DNA of 64,000 nucleotides from Serpula lacrymans var. lacrymans S7.9 (lineage: Eukaryota > Basidiomycota > Agaricomycetes > Boletales > Serpulaceae). Position 1 is the first letter of the stretch; every line of letters starts with the position of its first letter. The translations under genes and the position numbers were made by a program. Positions 12,101-23,113 of the stretch are shown one piece after another. The notes beneath the pieces were generated by a model. The model searched no databases and had not been told where the DNA came from. It saw only the letters and a program-made list of their open reading frames with translations. The DNA lies in contig NW_006763296.1 in the NCBI RefSeq assembly GCF_000218685.1, forward strand, positions 173,619 through 237,618. Reading direction: 5' to 3'.

Positions 12101-12888
12101 CTGATAGTCCTATATCCGCTGCTCCCTCTAGCTCGAGTTCCGCGGCTGTCGTCCCAGAGGTTCCTCGAAATATCGCAGGCTCGCGCCGCGTATCCCATGA
12201 TATTCAGCCGCCACAGCCCCAGCAGCAGCAACAACAACAACATCAACAGCAGCTGCAGCAGCCACCGACGCCGAACCCAGCAGCTTTATTTAACTTGCCC
12301 GTGTATAGTGATGACCTCGGCCGGCTGCCTCTCCATGGTCAAGTGGACTTTGCCAGTCCGAGCGGGGCGGCGTCTCTCGATGCGTCGGCGGGTATGTGGT
12401 TCCCCATGGGTGCGGCTTCTGCGCCTACTCATCCTAGTGTGTCGCCGGATGTATTGACGAATGCTGGGTTGGGACCATATCGTGATGTATCAGCGCCGAC
12501 GTACACGATGGATGAGCTGTTCTATGATCAGATGGCGAACCAGTTTGCTTCCCCATTTTCGTCTGCGGCAACGGACCAGTTTGGAGGACCTGGGCCATCT
12601 ATGCAGGCATTGATGGGTGGTACCAACCCTGCGGCACAGCAACATGTGGGGATGTTAGGGCATGCAGGTGTGCATGCTACTAACTCGGTTATGGATGATG
12701 ATACGATGGCGATGTGGTCGAATGCGCCTACTGGCTTTGAGTGAGTGGCATTGTGACGTGTGCAATTTGAGCTGATGTTGGTTCTGTGTCTTAGGTTGGA
12801 TGACTGGGGAACGTATATAACGAGCGTGTCTGGTTTGGTGCATCACGATGGGGCTGGTAGGCAGGATGTAAGCGAGCACCAACATTGA
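9126..12888 (+). CDS. Zn2Cys6 fungal transcription factor with MHR domain
   Basis: Sixteen exons keep frame from ATG to TGA and give 909 residues. The exons are 9126-9237, 9330-9335, 9395-9477, 9569-9588, 9659-9713, 9787-10167, 10258-10611, 10672-10829, 10905-10973, 11035-11194, 11259-11376, 11435-11667, 11741-11877, 11936-11959, 12015-12740 and 12795-12888. The zinc cluster near residues 31-62 reads CDICRRKKIRC, then a loop, then CSNC and C. The third cysteine exists only if a 6-nt exon is used. A linker (KRGPPKG) and a coiled-coil dimerisation helix (ESLENRLEKMEKLLQ) follow. The middle-homology region is clear (YFTHINLLYPFLHRPSF, GIGVRLAQDVGAHR, SLDRTISSTLGRP). The C-terminus is Gln-rich and acidic/aromatic, a likely activation region. 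It acts in the nucleus on CGG-type sites by family analogy. Targets are unknown. Confidence 0.92.
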
Positions 12889-15133
12889 ACTCGAGTCTGG
12901 TCACAATCTTCATCTCCTCTCAATCTCCTTGTTTCTTCTGATTTTGTTTTTCTGTTCTAATTCCCTCACATGTCCTGTTATATATCTAGAATCTTCGTGG
13001 TGTACGTTAGGGTGTAATCATAGAGGTACTAAGCTACATATTCCTTGCTCTCGATGCTCTGTATATAACTTTGTCACGTCGAACTAACTGTAGCAAATAC
13101 ACTCGAGATGAACGAAGTTAGGGTCGATTGACATGGAAAGACATGCACGTATGGAGGTGGCACAGGGCAGCATTTTAGCATTGACAAGGTAGCGGCTCGC
13201 TACCTCGGAGTACGGTAAGCTTCAAGTTAGCGCCACCCGTTGTTGAGCCGAGTCACGGTAGGCAAGAATATTATTAGCGTCTCGTAAACTGCACTGTCAT
13301 TTGCACCAATTCCTCACGAGACTCTTATGAGGCCTCAGGCTCACCGTCCCCAACGTGGATAATGGATATTATAGTACTGTCACATCACTAGACATACATG
13401 GCACCGTTCACTATGGCTCAAGCGTTGCATCAAGGTCACATCAAGGCGAATCAAGTTCATCGATATGATCAAGGCATTGAAGACCCACCGCAGGAAACGA
13501 ATCCGGCCACATCTGCCATTCAACCTGTGATGATATGGAACAGCCCTTACTGGCTACACTGGCAACAACACTAGACGACGATCGCGCCGATTCCGAGTTA
13601 CCTGTTGCTATCGTCCAGTATCCGAGGACGGGCAACGCGATGGGCTGAGAAAAAAAAGTCGACGGTCGATCCATGTATTCTATGGTTCATTTCCAACCTT
13701 ACGTTCCCATTTTCGTTCCTCGTATCGGATGTGGATCCGTCATCTCGCGTTGGACGAGTTTTCTTAACCGGTGCGGGTATCACCACACTTCAAACACAAT
13801 TGACGATGGATCTCATTCTCATGGCACTGTCTGCATAAATGCCACGTGCTCTCGACTCAAGACGTTGTCTGTCGCATACGCCAGTCACTTTCGGTCCAAT
13901 ACAGGCGATCAATCAATAATCTGATCACCTACCTTTCCGTGCGGACTATTCTTCCATAGAGAAAAATTCAAAGCGAAAGGCAAGTCTGGTGACGCTGGAC
14001 GTGTAATCAGCTCGGACATCGATACCCATCTGTACGGGCTGGTTGCAATATGCGTTACTCTTGCAGTTCCCTGATACTTCTGGAAATTTGTGGAATTCAC
14101 TGGTGGGCTTGGTGTGATAACATCATTGGCAGCCCCTCCTCATCAACGTCTCCAAATCTTTTAGTTGTGGGACTATCAAGGAAATTGAAGACCTTCCAGT
14201 AAATCCAGAAGCAGAGAGGGGAGTCTTGCGTGATGGTTATTATCATCGGCCCCGTTGATATATCCTGAAATCTCAGCAAATGTGGAGATTAGGTCCAACT
14301 GAAGTGTCATATCAGCGTTATCGTACTACAGCCGCTGAGATGACTCACTCATCCATACTTTACTTCCCCACAGGATTGACAACCAACCCATCTGTCACCG
14401 TCCGTGTCACAATCTCGTTGAGGAGGCCAATTCAACAATCTCTTGTGCAGACTATTTTTCGACGCTTTGTTTCTACTTCCTTCAGTCCTCATGTGGTGGA
14501 CGATCTACCTGTTCATACGTAGATTCGCCATCGTTTCCTTGACGTCTAGGCCAGTGGCATTCAGCGTTTGACCTTAAAGCGAAATGATTTGTCCCTCGCT
14601 CGTACTTAGGGTTAGTCCGCTTTCTGTAGATGAGATTAACGCAAGACTCGAGGCAAGTCAAGGCCTTTCCATCAGCCGTAGCTCCTGATCACTACAACTT
14701 CATTACCGCCTTGGTCTCAAATTCCATCAAGGGGCCATCGTCGCCGCCAGCAATCAGATCGCCACCCCTGTAAAATGGATCGATTATCCAATATTTGTTT
14801 TGTTTTGTGTGGTCAGTCATACACTCACAGCTCTCGTATGCTTTTCATCATTCGCTTTCGGTTCTCTGCAGATCTTGTGTAGCACAAGGCGGCGACATTA
14901 TTTCGCTGTCTGCAATAAATATGTTCTGCAGTCGTGGCTTAAGGTGGGGCTACATAATTTGCATCGTGATGCGGATATTTGCGCCATGAAGCCCTAATTA
15001 TTCGGTCAAACGTTATGTGCTTCTGCTCGTACGCAGTGATGTGGTTTCTCTTCAACAGCATCCTCACGCAAGATTATTGCTCGTACAAATTCACAATCAT
15101 CGGGCGGTCGTGGGGATCAACTCATCCCATCAT
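12889..15133. other. long gene-poor stretch with weak coding traces
   Basis: No complete gene is supported over 2.2 kb. Minus-strand fragments between about 13900 and 14450 look partly protein-like (for example AEISGYINGADDNN after a candidate acceptor near 14300, and TSSVTRLAFRFEFF further on), but they lie in different frames and are interrupted by stops. A decayed gene is possible but unproven. The right edge, near 15134, is where homology to the second duplication unit begins. Confidence 0.4.
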
Positions 15134-15919
15134 CATGCGTGTGCAGGAAACCATGTTGTGTCCTGTCTACAATAGCTTCATCTCGTCACAGTCGTTCACC
15201 GATAATTGATAGCTCCTGTGCACAGGTATTCTTATAATTCAATACGTCTCTTGCCCATCTTGTGCGTCGGGGAACGTTATCACTCACTCAAAGGACGTTA
15301 CTGCTTCTGATAGGTGAGTCCTTATACTTATACTGCCAGTTCTTCTAGACATGTGGCTAAACTTTTCTCCTTGGTACTCTTCAGTTACGAGTGTTGCATG
15401 GAATGAGATCATGTGGTATTCGATCCGAAGATTTTCTTAGTGGCCGCATCCACTGAACTGAAAAACTGTCTGGTGTCGTGATTGTTTACAACGCATAATG
15501 ACCTGTCAGTAATGTTCATGTTTGTATCACTTCACCCATTATGTTGTAGAAGACAAGTGTTTCATTATATCACCGCCAACATTCATTTTGTTGACGCTGC
15601 CTTTGTTCTGCTCAATCAGTCGTTTATTGTACAATCGTTGTGCACACATCAACACGCCTTGGCTCTCTCCTGACAACGATATCTCATACCTTATGTGTCA
15701 GCTATAGCCAGTTGATAGTACGATGCTTAAACTAACCAGATGGTAAGTCCCTACCACAGAATATCACGTTTATGTGCCGTTGATCATCCGCTATTTTCAT
15801 CTAGTGGAAAACATACAAGTGTATTCTGATCATAGTTACATACAACAGCTATCTCGACATACAAAACACGTTTATACGGTACAAGCTTCAATTGTGAAGC
15901 GACCTTGAGCCCTGTGATT

Positions 15920-18900
15920 CTATCCTTCAAGCAACTCATCATCCCCGTCAGTATGCCCGCGGTTCCCGCAAAGTCTGAGGAAACTCCACACGAATGGTAC
16001 GGACCTAGTGGTCCTTGCTCCTGGTTGAGGTGTGCTAGACCTTGGCCTGTTTGTTGACCGAACGAAGGCTGACACAGGGTCCTGTGACCGGGCTCTTTCA
16101 GCCTTGCTATTCTCCGTCAATGATGGCATACTGTGTTGTTGAAGTAGTCGGGGCTGAGCTTCATGTGTAGCAGGCAATGTAGAGCCAACGTCCTGTGATA
16201 TTGTGGGATCTACAGCTGAAAGAAGTGTAAGCGTCTGATAATCACATTTTTCGATAAAGTAGAAACAGGCTTACCATCATTACCTGCGCCAGTGAGGCAT
16301 AATGCCCAATCTGTACCATGCACAAAGTCCTCGTATGATACACGAAATTCAGGTACCCCAATAACTCGAGAAGTACGGAAGTCACACCATCCAGTAAAGC
16401 GGGCTGGTGGTATCCAGTATAAGAGTTTTTCTTTTGCTACATTATCGAAGCAAATCCATCCAGAATGGTTGGAATAAGAACTTGCATAAATTGCCTTCAT
16501 GTCTGGCGCAGACACATCAGATTTATCTGTTACTAACAATGGTGCAGCAGGTGCGGTCAAATTTAAATTTGTAGTGTCATGATGACCTCCAACAAGGCCT
16601 GCCATCAGCTGAACAGATGCAATATCCCAGATCCTGACAGTATCATCACCGGACCCTGATGCAACCTTGGATCCATCTGGTGAGAATGAAACAGATGCAG
16701 TAGGTTTAGCATGGCCGTAGAATGGACCAGCTACTACCTGACCAGAGAGAATATCCCAAATCCTGACTGTCCCATCGTTAGAGCCTAAAACAAGTTTGGA
16801 TCCATCTGGTGAGAATGCAATAGATGCAATATGACTGTTGTGACTCTTAAATGGGCCAGCTACTACCTGACAGGATTCAACATCCCAGATCCTGATGGTT
16901 GCATATGCACCAGCAAGTTTGGATCCATCCGGTGAGAATGCAATACACTCAATCCAATCACCATAGTCAGATAGACCACCAACTGACTGAGCAGATGAAG
17001 TATCGCAGGTTGTAGCACCCTGATTTTCCGACCCAGAAGCTATCTCAGATCCATCTGATGAAAATGAAACAGTGCTAATCTCATCAACATGGTGATATAG
17101 GCCAACTTGAGCAGATGCAATATCCCAGATTGTAAAGCCCTGACCATGAGACGCAAAAGCAACCTTGGATCCATCTGGAGAGAATGAAGTAGATGTGAAG
17201 TATGACCCAGGAGATTCAACTCGAAATGGGCCAGCTACTAGTTGTCCAGAAATACAGACTATGAGGGTGCCTTTTGAGTCCTTTGAACATGAAACGACCT
17301 TTGATCCATCTGGTAAGAATGCAACAGACTCAACAGTGTGGCCTTTGAATGGGCCAGCGACGAGCTGACCAGTGGCAGCATCCCATATTCTGACAGTGCC
17401 ATCATAAGAACCTGAAGCAATCTTGGTTCCATCTGGTGAGAACATAACAGATGTAACAGCCTCAGTATGACCCTGGATTGGGCCAACTACCATTTCACCA
17501 CAAATAATATCCCATACCCTGATGAAGTTATCAGACCCGCCTGAAGCTATCCTGTTTCCATCTGGTGAGAATGCAATAAAAGGTCCCCCAGAATGACGCT
17601 CTTTAGACAAGTTGATATTCGGTTGGTCAGAGACACTATTCCATATCCTGGCAGTCATATCCGCTGAACCTGAAGCAATCTTGGATCCATCTGGTGAAAA
17701 TACAACAGATAAGACAGAATTGCTGTGGCCTTCAAATGGACCAGCTACTAGCTGGCCAGAAACAGTATCCCATATCCTGATAGTCATGTCTTCAAACCCT
17801 GACGCAATTTTGGATCCGTTTGATGAGACAGCACCACAATCCATACTATCACCGCGGCCTGCAAGTTGGGACGTAGTAGTTACTAGTTGCCCAGAAGCAA
17901 CATCCCAAATGCTGATGGTTTTACCATCCAAGCTCGAACAAAACTTTGATAGATCCAGAGAGAATGCAGTGAAGGTATAGGTATGATGATTGTAGCTTTT
18001 TGCTATGCTTTTCGCAGGCTGTGCAGTGGAAATATTCCAAACCGTCATCGTCAGACCGCTCTCGAATGATAGGCCAGCCACAGCGACCATGGACCCATCA
18101 AGTGAGAATACAATACTGATAGAATGATGCTCCTCTATATCACTAAATGGACCAACTACCACTTGACCAGAAATGATATCCCAGATCCTAATAAGGGTTC
18201 CGGACGCTGAAGCAAGCCTAGATCCTACAGGTGAAAATGCAAGAGATGTAACAGCGCCTTCATGTCCTTCGAAAAGAACAGCCTCCAGCTCGCCCGACAT
18301 ATCCCAGATCTTGATGGTACTATCCTGTGAACTCGAAGCAACCGTGAATCCGTCTGGTGAGAATGCAACACAGTCAACGCAGTCACTATGACCTTCAAAT
18401 GGGCCAGCTTTTAGTTGACCGGTGGCAGCGTCCCAAATCCTCACTGTACAATCCTGAGAACCCGAAGCAAGCTTTGTTCCATCTGGCGAGAACGCAACAC
18501 AACTGACAACATGGGAGTGTCCCCTAAGCGTATACAGAAGGGGGCTCCAATTTGTGTCCCTACCCATAAATTTCAACGTACGCTTGAAATGTGGCATATA
18601 TGTCTTTGACACAAGCGAGCTCTCTGGCGCCAGTGGCAGAGCAGAGATGTAAATATGAGGCACGCTATTTGAAATGGGAACATCAAAATGAGCGATAAAT
18701 TTGTGCGCGTCGTCGGCGAACTCTCCTAATTTAGTTTCAATGCTCTGTGTGAGACGGAAAAAAAGATGACATTGAACGTCACGCAAATGCGGATGTAGGG
18801 TGCTGACTTACGCGCAATAGGGAAAGGATGGTAAGAACCATGGCCGATGCAGCATTGGTGTCGCGATACAGACTCATCACTTCCAACCAATGCAGTAGAT

Positions 18901-20574
18901 TCTTTTTGAACAATAACCAAAGCATACTTGAGAGCCAGTGGCAACTAGACAGGCATCCCGAAGCATCTACGAGGTGAGGGCCCCAGTATCGACATGCGTA
19001 GTGAAGATGGCCGCTAATGTACTTCTTCATACGTTCATGAAGATCCTCGACGTCTTCGTTAAGAAGGTACGAAGACTCCAACTTGCAGATATTGAATCTG
19101 AGACCGTAAGTGGAATCATCCATAATTTGTAAGCATGAACGTAAGAAATGGAGATTGCAGGTGCTCGCTGCGGCACGAGGAGTACGGAGGGGCTCAGGAC
19201 ATAGATCAGAGTCAAGAAGAAACTCTACAAATGATAAATGACCTATGCGAACGAGTCCATCTTCACCAATTGATATGACAGACTTAAATTCACGAAAAAC
19301 GATGTCGATGGTCGTTTCCTTGACAGGGACGACCAAGAAGTATTTCAGGTGTTCGCGCGACAGCGGGACCTTGGCAAAAACGATAGTTTGCAACAAAGGT
19401 TGCAACGCCACTTCGATAGCCTGGTGCTTCTGAATGTTGCTGAGGGCGTGTGTGGCAACTTGACTATACAAGTGGTAAACATCTCCCTGTCCTGTGACAG
19501 AGCCACCGGAAAGTATGAACGTCAGTAGTTCCTCAGGTTCTCCTTCTTCGATGAAACTCATCGCGGTTTTGGCCCATATGAAAAGGCCTGCAGCACGAGC
19601 TTTGAGTCGTTGAATGTCATATGGTGCTGGCCAACCGGCTTGGGCCAACGATGGAATGTCGGTCGTCAGTTCCTTGAAACGGCTTTCAAAGAACGTCTGA
19701 ATGTCGTCTGATGCTGCAGGCGTCACCTTATCTCCTGTTGGGAGGACAATTTTTTGGCAGGCTTGACGAAAGGGCTCGGGTAAACGGTCGTCTCTGCCTG
19801 TGATTATCAACTTAATTGTCTTCGGGAGCTTAGACCATCGCGTAAGGGTATCGAGAAGAGTTTTACGTTGTGGGTTTTGAGACGAATCGCCACACTCGTC
19901 CAAAGCATCTACGACCACTACAGGATACCTACAGTGACATGTACAAAAATCAACACGTTGCTGATAAACTCCAAAGTAGACACGTACCTCGGATTTTTTT
20001 GGGCTACCAATTTTTCGTTCATCTGCTCCAATGACTCCTTGATAAGGATGTCGAAATGAGCTGCGATATCGGGTCTTTGAGGATCCACGCTTCCCTCCTT
20101 GAGAGCGGTGATGACGGCGGATGCGATATCCGTGTTGAAACGAGCAAGATCGAAAGCGACAGTTCGCCAAAGCGCCGCAGGGTCACTCAATACCGTATCG
20201 CCTCTACGAAAAGTGAACGATCCACCGAGACGACGATCGGCTCTAAGCTTCGAGATCAAGCTAGATGCGATGGCTGATTTCCCAGCTCCTGGGCTTCCTG
20301 TGATCCAAAGGATATTCTTTCCTTCCTGTGCGTCCGCCGGTTGGTCGAGCCAGTGTTGAATTTCCGTGAAGATGTCCTCTCGGGTGCCATCCATGCACGG
20401 TTGGACGTAGTTGCGGTTGTGATCGACTGGTTTCAACATCGCTAGGATAGCGTCGTCTCCAGAACCAGTGTGGACGTTTGTGATGTTTGTAGTGGTATTG
20501 ACTTGATTGCCAGTGACATCGTTGTAAGTACGGATATTGGCCTCTGGATTAGCTCCACTCTGAGTGAGGGGCAT
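15920..20574 (-). CDS. NACHT-WD40 STAND receptor (NLR-like), copy A
   Basis: Four exons on the minus strand (20574-19988, 19928-18812, 18744-16275, 16215-15920) give 1,489 residues in frame. The P-loop GSPGAGKS lies at residues 93-100. A Walker B region (VVVVDALDEC) lies just after the first intron, followed by a sensor-like segment (KLIITGRDDR) and the rest of the NACHT module. Then come about 15 WD40 repeats of the form VAFSPDG...IWD. A conserved tail contains WIPPA and CDFRTSRVIG. The N-terminus is only about 60 residues before the NACHT region and holds no HET, HeLo or lipase effector domain. Such proteins act in the cytosol in nonself recognition and incompatibility in other fungi (family knowledge). 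The last exon is low in similarity to known domains. It is a paralogue of the gene at 23114-27626 and is divergently oriented to a galactokinase remnant. Confidence 0.9.
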
Positions 20575-21683
20575 GTTTTTTCTTGATTATTTCGAATGGT
20601 ATTAGACGAGATGAGAGCTTGGGTTGTGTGAGAGTGGGGGTTGTGGGTAAGAGTTGAGTTGGGTATCGATGTATCGATGGATGAAATCGTGTTTGCCTCG
20701 TGCCCATCGTGCTTCCAGTCAGTATCGTAATAGAGCGCATTTCTCCGGGCCTCGTGCACTATGATAGACGCACACACCTATGAGATCGACTTTGACTATA
20801 CGGATTTAACTTGAACGACATACCTGTATATAGTGTCGAATCCATCGTGGGCGTGGTACTCTCAGCAACGCAAGGAAGACAATACTTTCAACGACTGAAG
20901 TGCAATGAGGCGTACGATGCCTGAGATCACTTGTACTCAGTGAATTTGATGAAAGCATATACACAAGGTTAGTATTTGTGGACTGTAAGTATGGGGAGAA
21001 AGAGACGTACTGGTAGCCACGTCCGCAGACTATGGAAGCTTGAATAAGAGTATTATAGGGTTTGGTCATTCCTAGTACTGGCGCCAATTTTTCCTCAGCA
21101 ACTCAGGCTGTTCTCACTGGCACAGACAAGTGCCTCTGTATACGTACTCTGAAAACGCTTCTTGCCTCTTATCACACGCTACATGTCGCAATTTAGAGTA
21201 CTGGACGTTATCCAAACTTCCAAAGGTATGTCTAGATATCCTAGGTTCACCTGTGGACATCGCCTAGCATCGGATTTCGACGAAAATTTCGCCTTGGACG
21301 TCGTTACCGTGACTGTGCTCTAAGCTTTGCCTGCAAAGCTATCGTCACGACAGTTTGCGCTGGGAATGAGAGGATGTTATGATGGTGCTGGTATTGTCAA
21401 CGAGTCTGCTATTCAGATAAGACCTAGGCAATATATACGCATAATCTGTTATCAGATCCAGACAACCGTATGGTGCAAGCTGTAGCAAGCACCGTCGTCG
21501 TGAGTATTGCCCCCCAACTTGCCACTGTACTCTGGCAGATTGTGATAGACCCACGAAATCTCCATATCCGTCCAGGAGTGGTCACATGTCAGCCCGTTCC
21601 GCACGTATCCCTCAAAGGTAAAATCTCATCTCCACTTCCTAGTCCCTGCCTCCTACGTTCACTACAATCCACGTAGATTCACC
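20575..21683. promoter_or_regulatory. divergent intergenic region of left unit, with extra segment
   Basis: This region separates receptor A from the galactokinase remnant. Both ends align with the matching region of the right unit (27627-28346): CCTGTATATAG and the block just before the galactokinase ATG, including CACGTAGATTCACCATGGCA. It is about 390 bases longer than its partner. Most of the excess lies roughly between 20850 and 21150. I see no clear terminal inverted repeats in that extra piece. Core promoter elements of either gene cannot be fixed by eye. Confidence 0.55.
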
Positions 21684-22309
21684 ATGGCAGCCTCTCTTCC
21701 CATCCCCGTGTTCACAAACCTCAATGATCTCTATCAAAACCTCGCTACAACCTTGAATCATGCGTGAGTGTACCTTCCAAATCCCTATACCGGCAAACGT
21801 TGGGACAATCTCGCTCAGGAGTTCAAAACAAGGTTCGGGAGACCTCCAGTCTACATCGCACGAGCACCAGGCCGTGTCAAGTAACCGTACCCTCTTTTCC
21901 TCCTCTTCCCTCACTAGCAGATATATCCTTGAACTTTGCACATCTAGCCTCATAGGTATGTCTCTATCTACTTCATGTAAACACCTGAGCTAACGTTCCT
22001 TAGGCGAGCACATCGATAACGCACTCTCTCGTGTGTTCCCAGCTGCGATCGAACGCGATATCCTCATCGCATGCGCTTCCCGGCCCGGTCGACCTCTTCA
22101 CTCATGCACCAGGCAGTATCATCGCTGAAAATTTGCATGGAAAATACAAACGCCAGGCCTTCAACCGTCGGGAAAGAGGACGTACCCAAGGATGTTGCCC
22201 ACGTCGAGGGGTGGCACCTCGATATCGATAACAAAGACGAGCTCAAGTGGGAGAGCTATGTTAGGGTAGGCTGTTATGTCTGTTTTCTTGAATTGAATTG
22301 AAGAAGGAT
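21684..22309 (+). pseudogene. truncated galactokinase pseudogene
   Basis: Starts with the same MAASLPIPVFTNLNDLYQNL as the intact galactokinase at 28347 and follows it exon by exon until intron 4, where it stops at the duplication join. It is broken in several ways. The 3' part of intron 1, including the acceptor AG, is missing (27 bases fewer than the intact copy). Exon 4 has a 5-base and a 26-base net deletion, which shift the frame. The kinase signature reads GEHIDN in place of GEHIDY. The C-terminal two thirds, with the ATP-binding motif, are absent. No functional enzyme can be made. Confidence 0.9.
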
Positions 22310-23113
22310 AGTGATGCGTGTAGGAGACCATGTCGTGTTCTGGCTTTAATAGCTTCACCAGCTTGTCAAAAGTTGTTCACCGGTAAGGGGTAGTTCCTTT
22401 GCACAGGTTCTCTTCTATTACGTTCCTTGGCCGTCTTGTCTTCCTAGGGATGTTACCACTTATTCATAGAGGACGTTGCTGCTTCTACTAAATGCTGTCA
22501 GTTCTTCCACTCATATGTTCTCTGGCAGACATCTGGCTAAACCTTTCTTGGTAATATTCCATATTCCTCAGTTACGAGCCTGCAACTTCCATGTCATGAG
22601 ATCATGTTGTATTTGGTCCGAAGATTTGTTTGGTGACTGTATTCACTGAACCACCGCCTGGTCTCGTGGTTGTTTATAACAGATACTTACTTGCCAGTGT
22701 GTAACGTTCATGTTCGTATCGCCTCGCCCCTTATGTTGTAAACGACAGGCGTTTCCTTATATTACCGCCAACATTCATCTTGCTGACGCTACCTTTGTTC
22801 TACTCAATCAGCTGTCTATTGTGCACTCGTAGTGTGCACATTATAGCCCCTTGGCTCTTTCCTGACAACGATATCTCATACCTGAGGTGTCAGCTATAGC
22901 CAGTTGATAATACAATGCTTAACCTAGTCAGATGATAAGTTCTTACCGCAGAATATCATGTTTATGTCTCGTTGATCATTTGGGCTACTTTCATTTAGTG
23001 GAAATCATAAAAGTGTATGTATTCTGATCAAGTTACATGCAACAGCTATCTCGACATATAAAACAAGTTCATACGGTACAAGCTTCAACTGTGAAGCAAC
23101 CTTAAGCCCTATT
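22310..23113. other. receptor B downstream region inside the repeat
   Basis: No gene. The sequence is homologous to 15134-15919, including blocks around TATCTCATACCT and AGTTGATA. Conservation of this non-coding part is what shows that the duplication covers more than the genes. Confidence 0.6.

Larger units (their letters stand above)
15134..22309. repeat. tandem duplication, left unit (receptor A plus truncated galactokinase)
   Basis: From about 15134, sequence here matches the segment starting near 22310 in order and orientation: receptor 3' flank, receptor coding region, receptor 5' flank, galactokinase start. The 3' flanks share long near-identical blocks, for example around 15565-15720 against 22765-22915. 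All intron positions of the receptor agree. Homology ends inside galactokinase (intron 4), just after the block GGCTGTTATGTCTG near 22267. The next bases already match the receptor 3' flank of the start of the unit, which marks the join. Breakpoints are accurate to about 20 bases. Confidence 0.85.

Noticed and set aside
13900..14450. Possible minus-strand gene with traces of coding
   Set aside because: Fragments fall in different frames with stops and no consistent splice set; kept only as a remark on the intergenic stretch.
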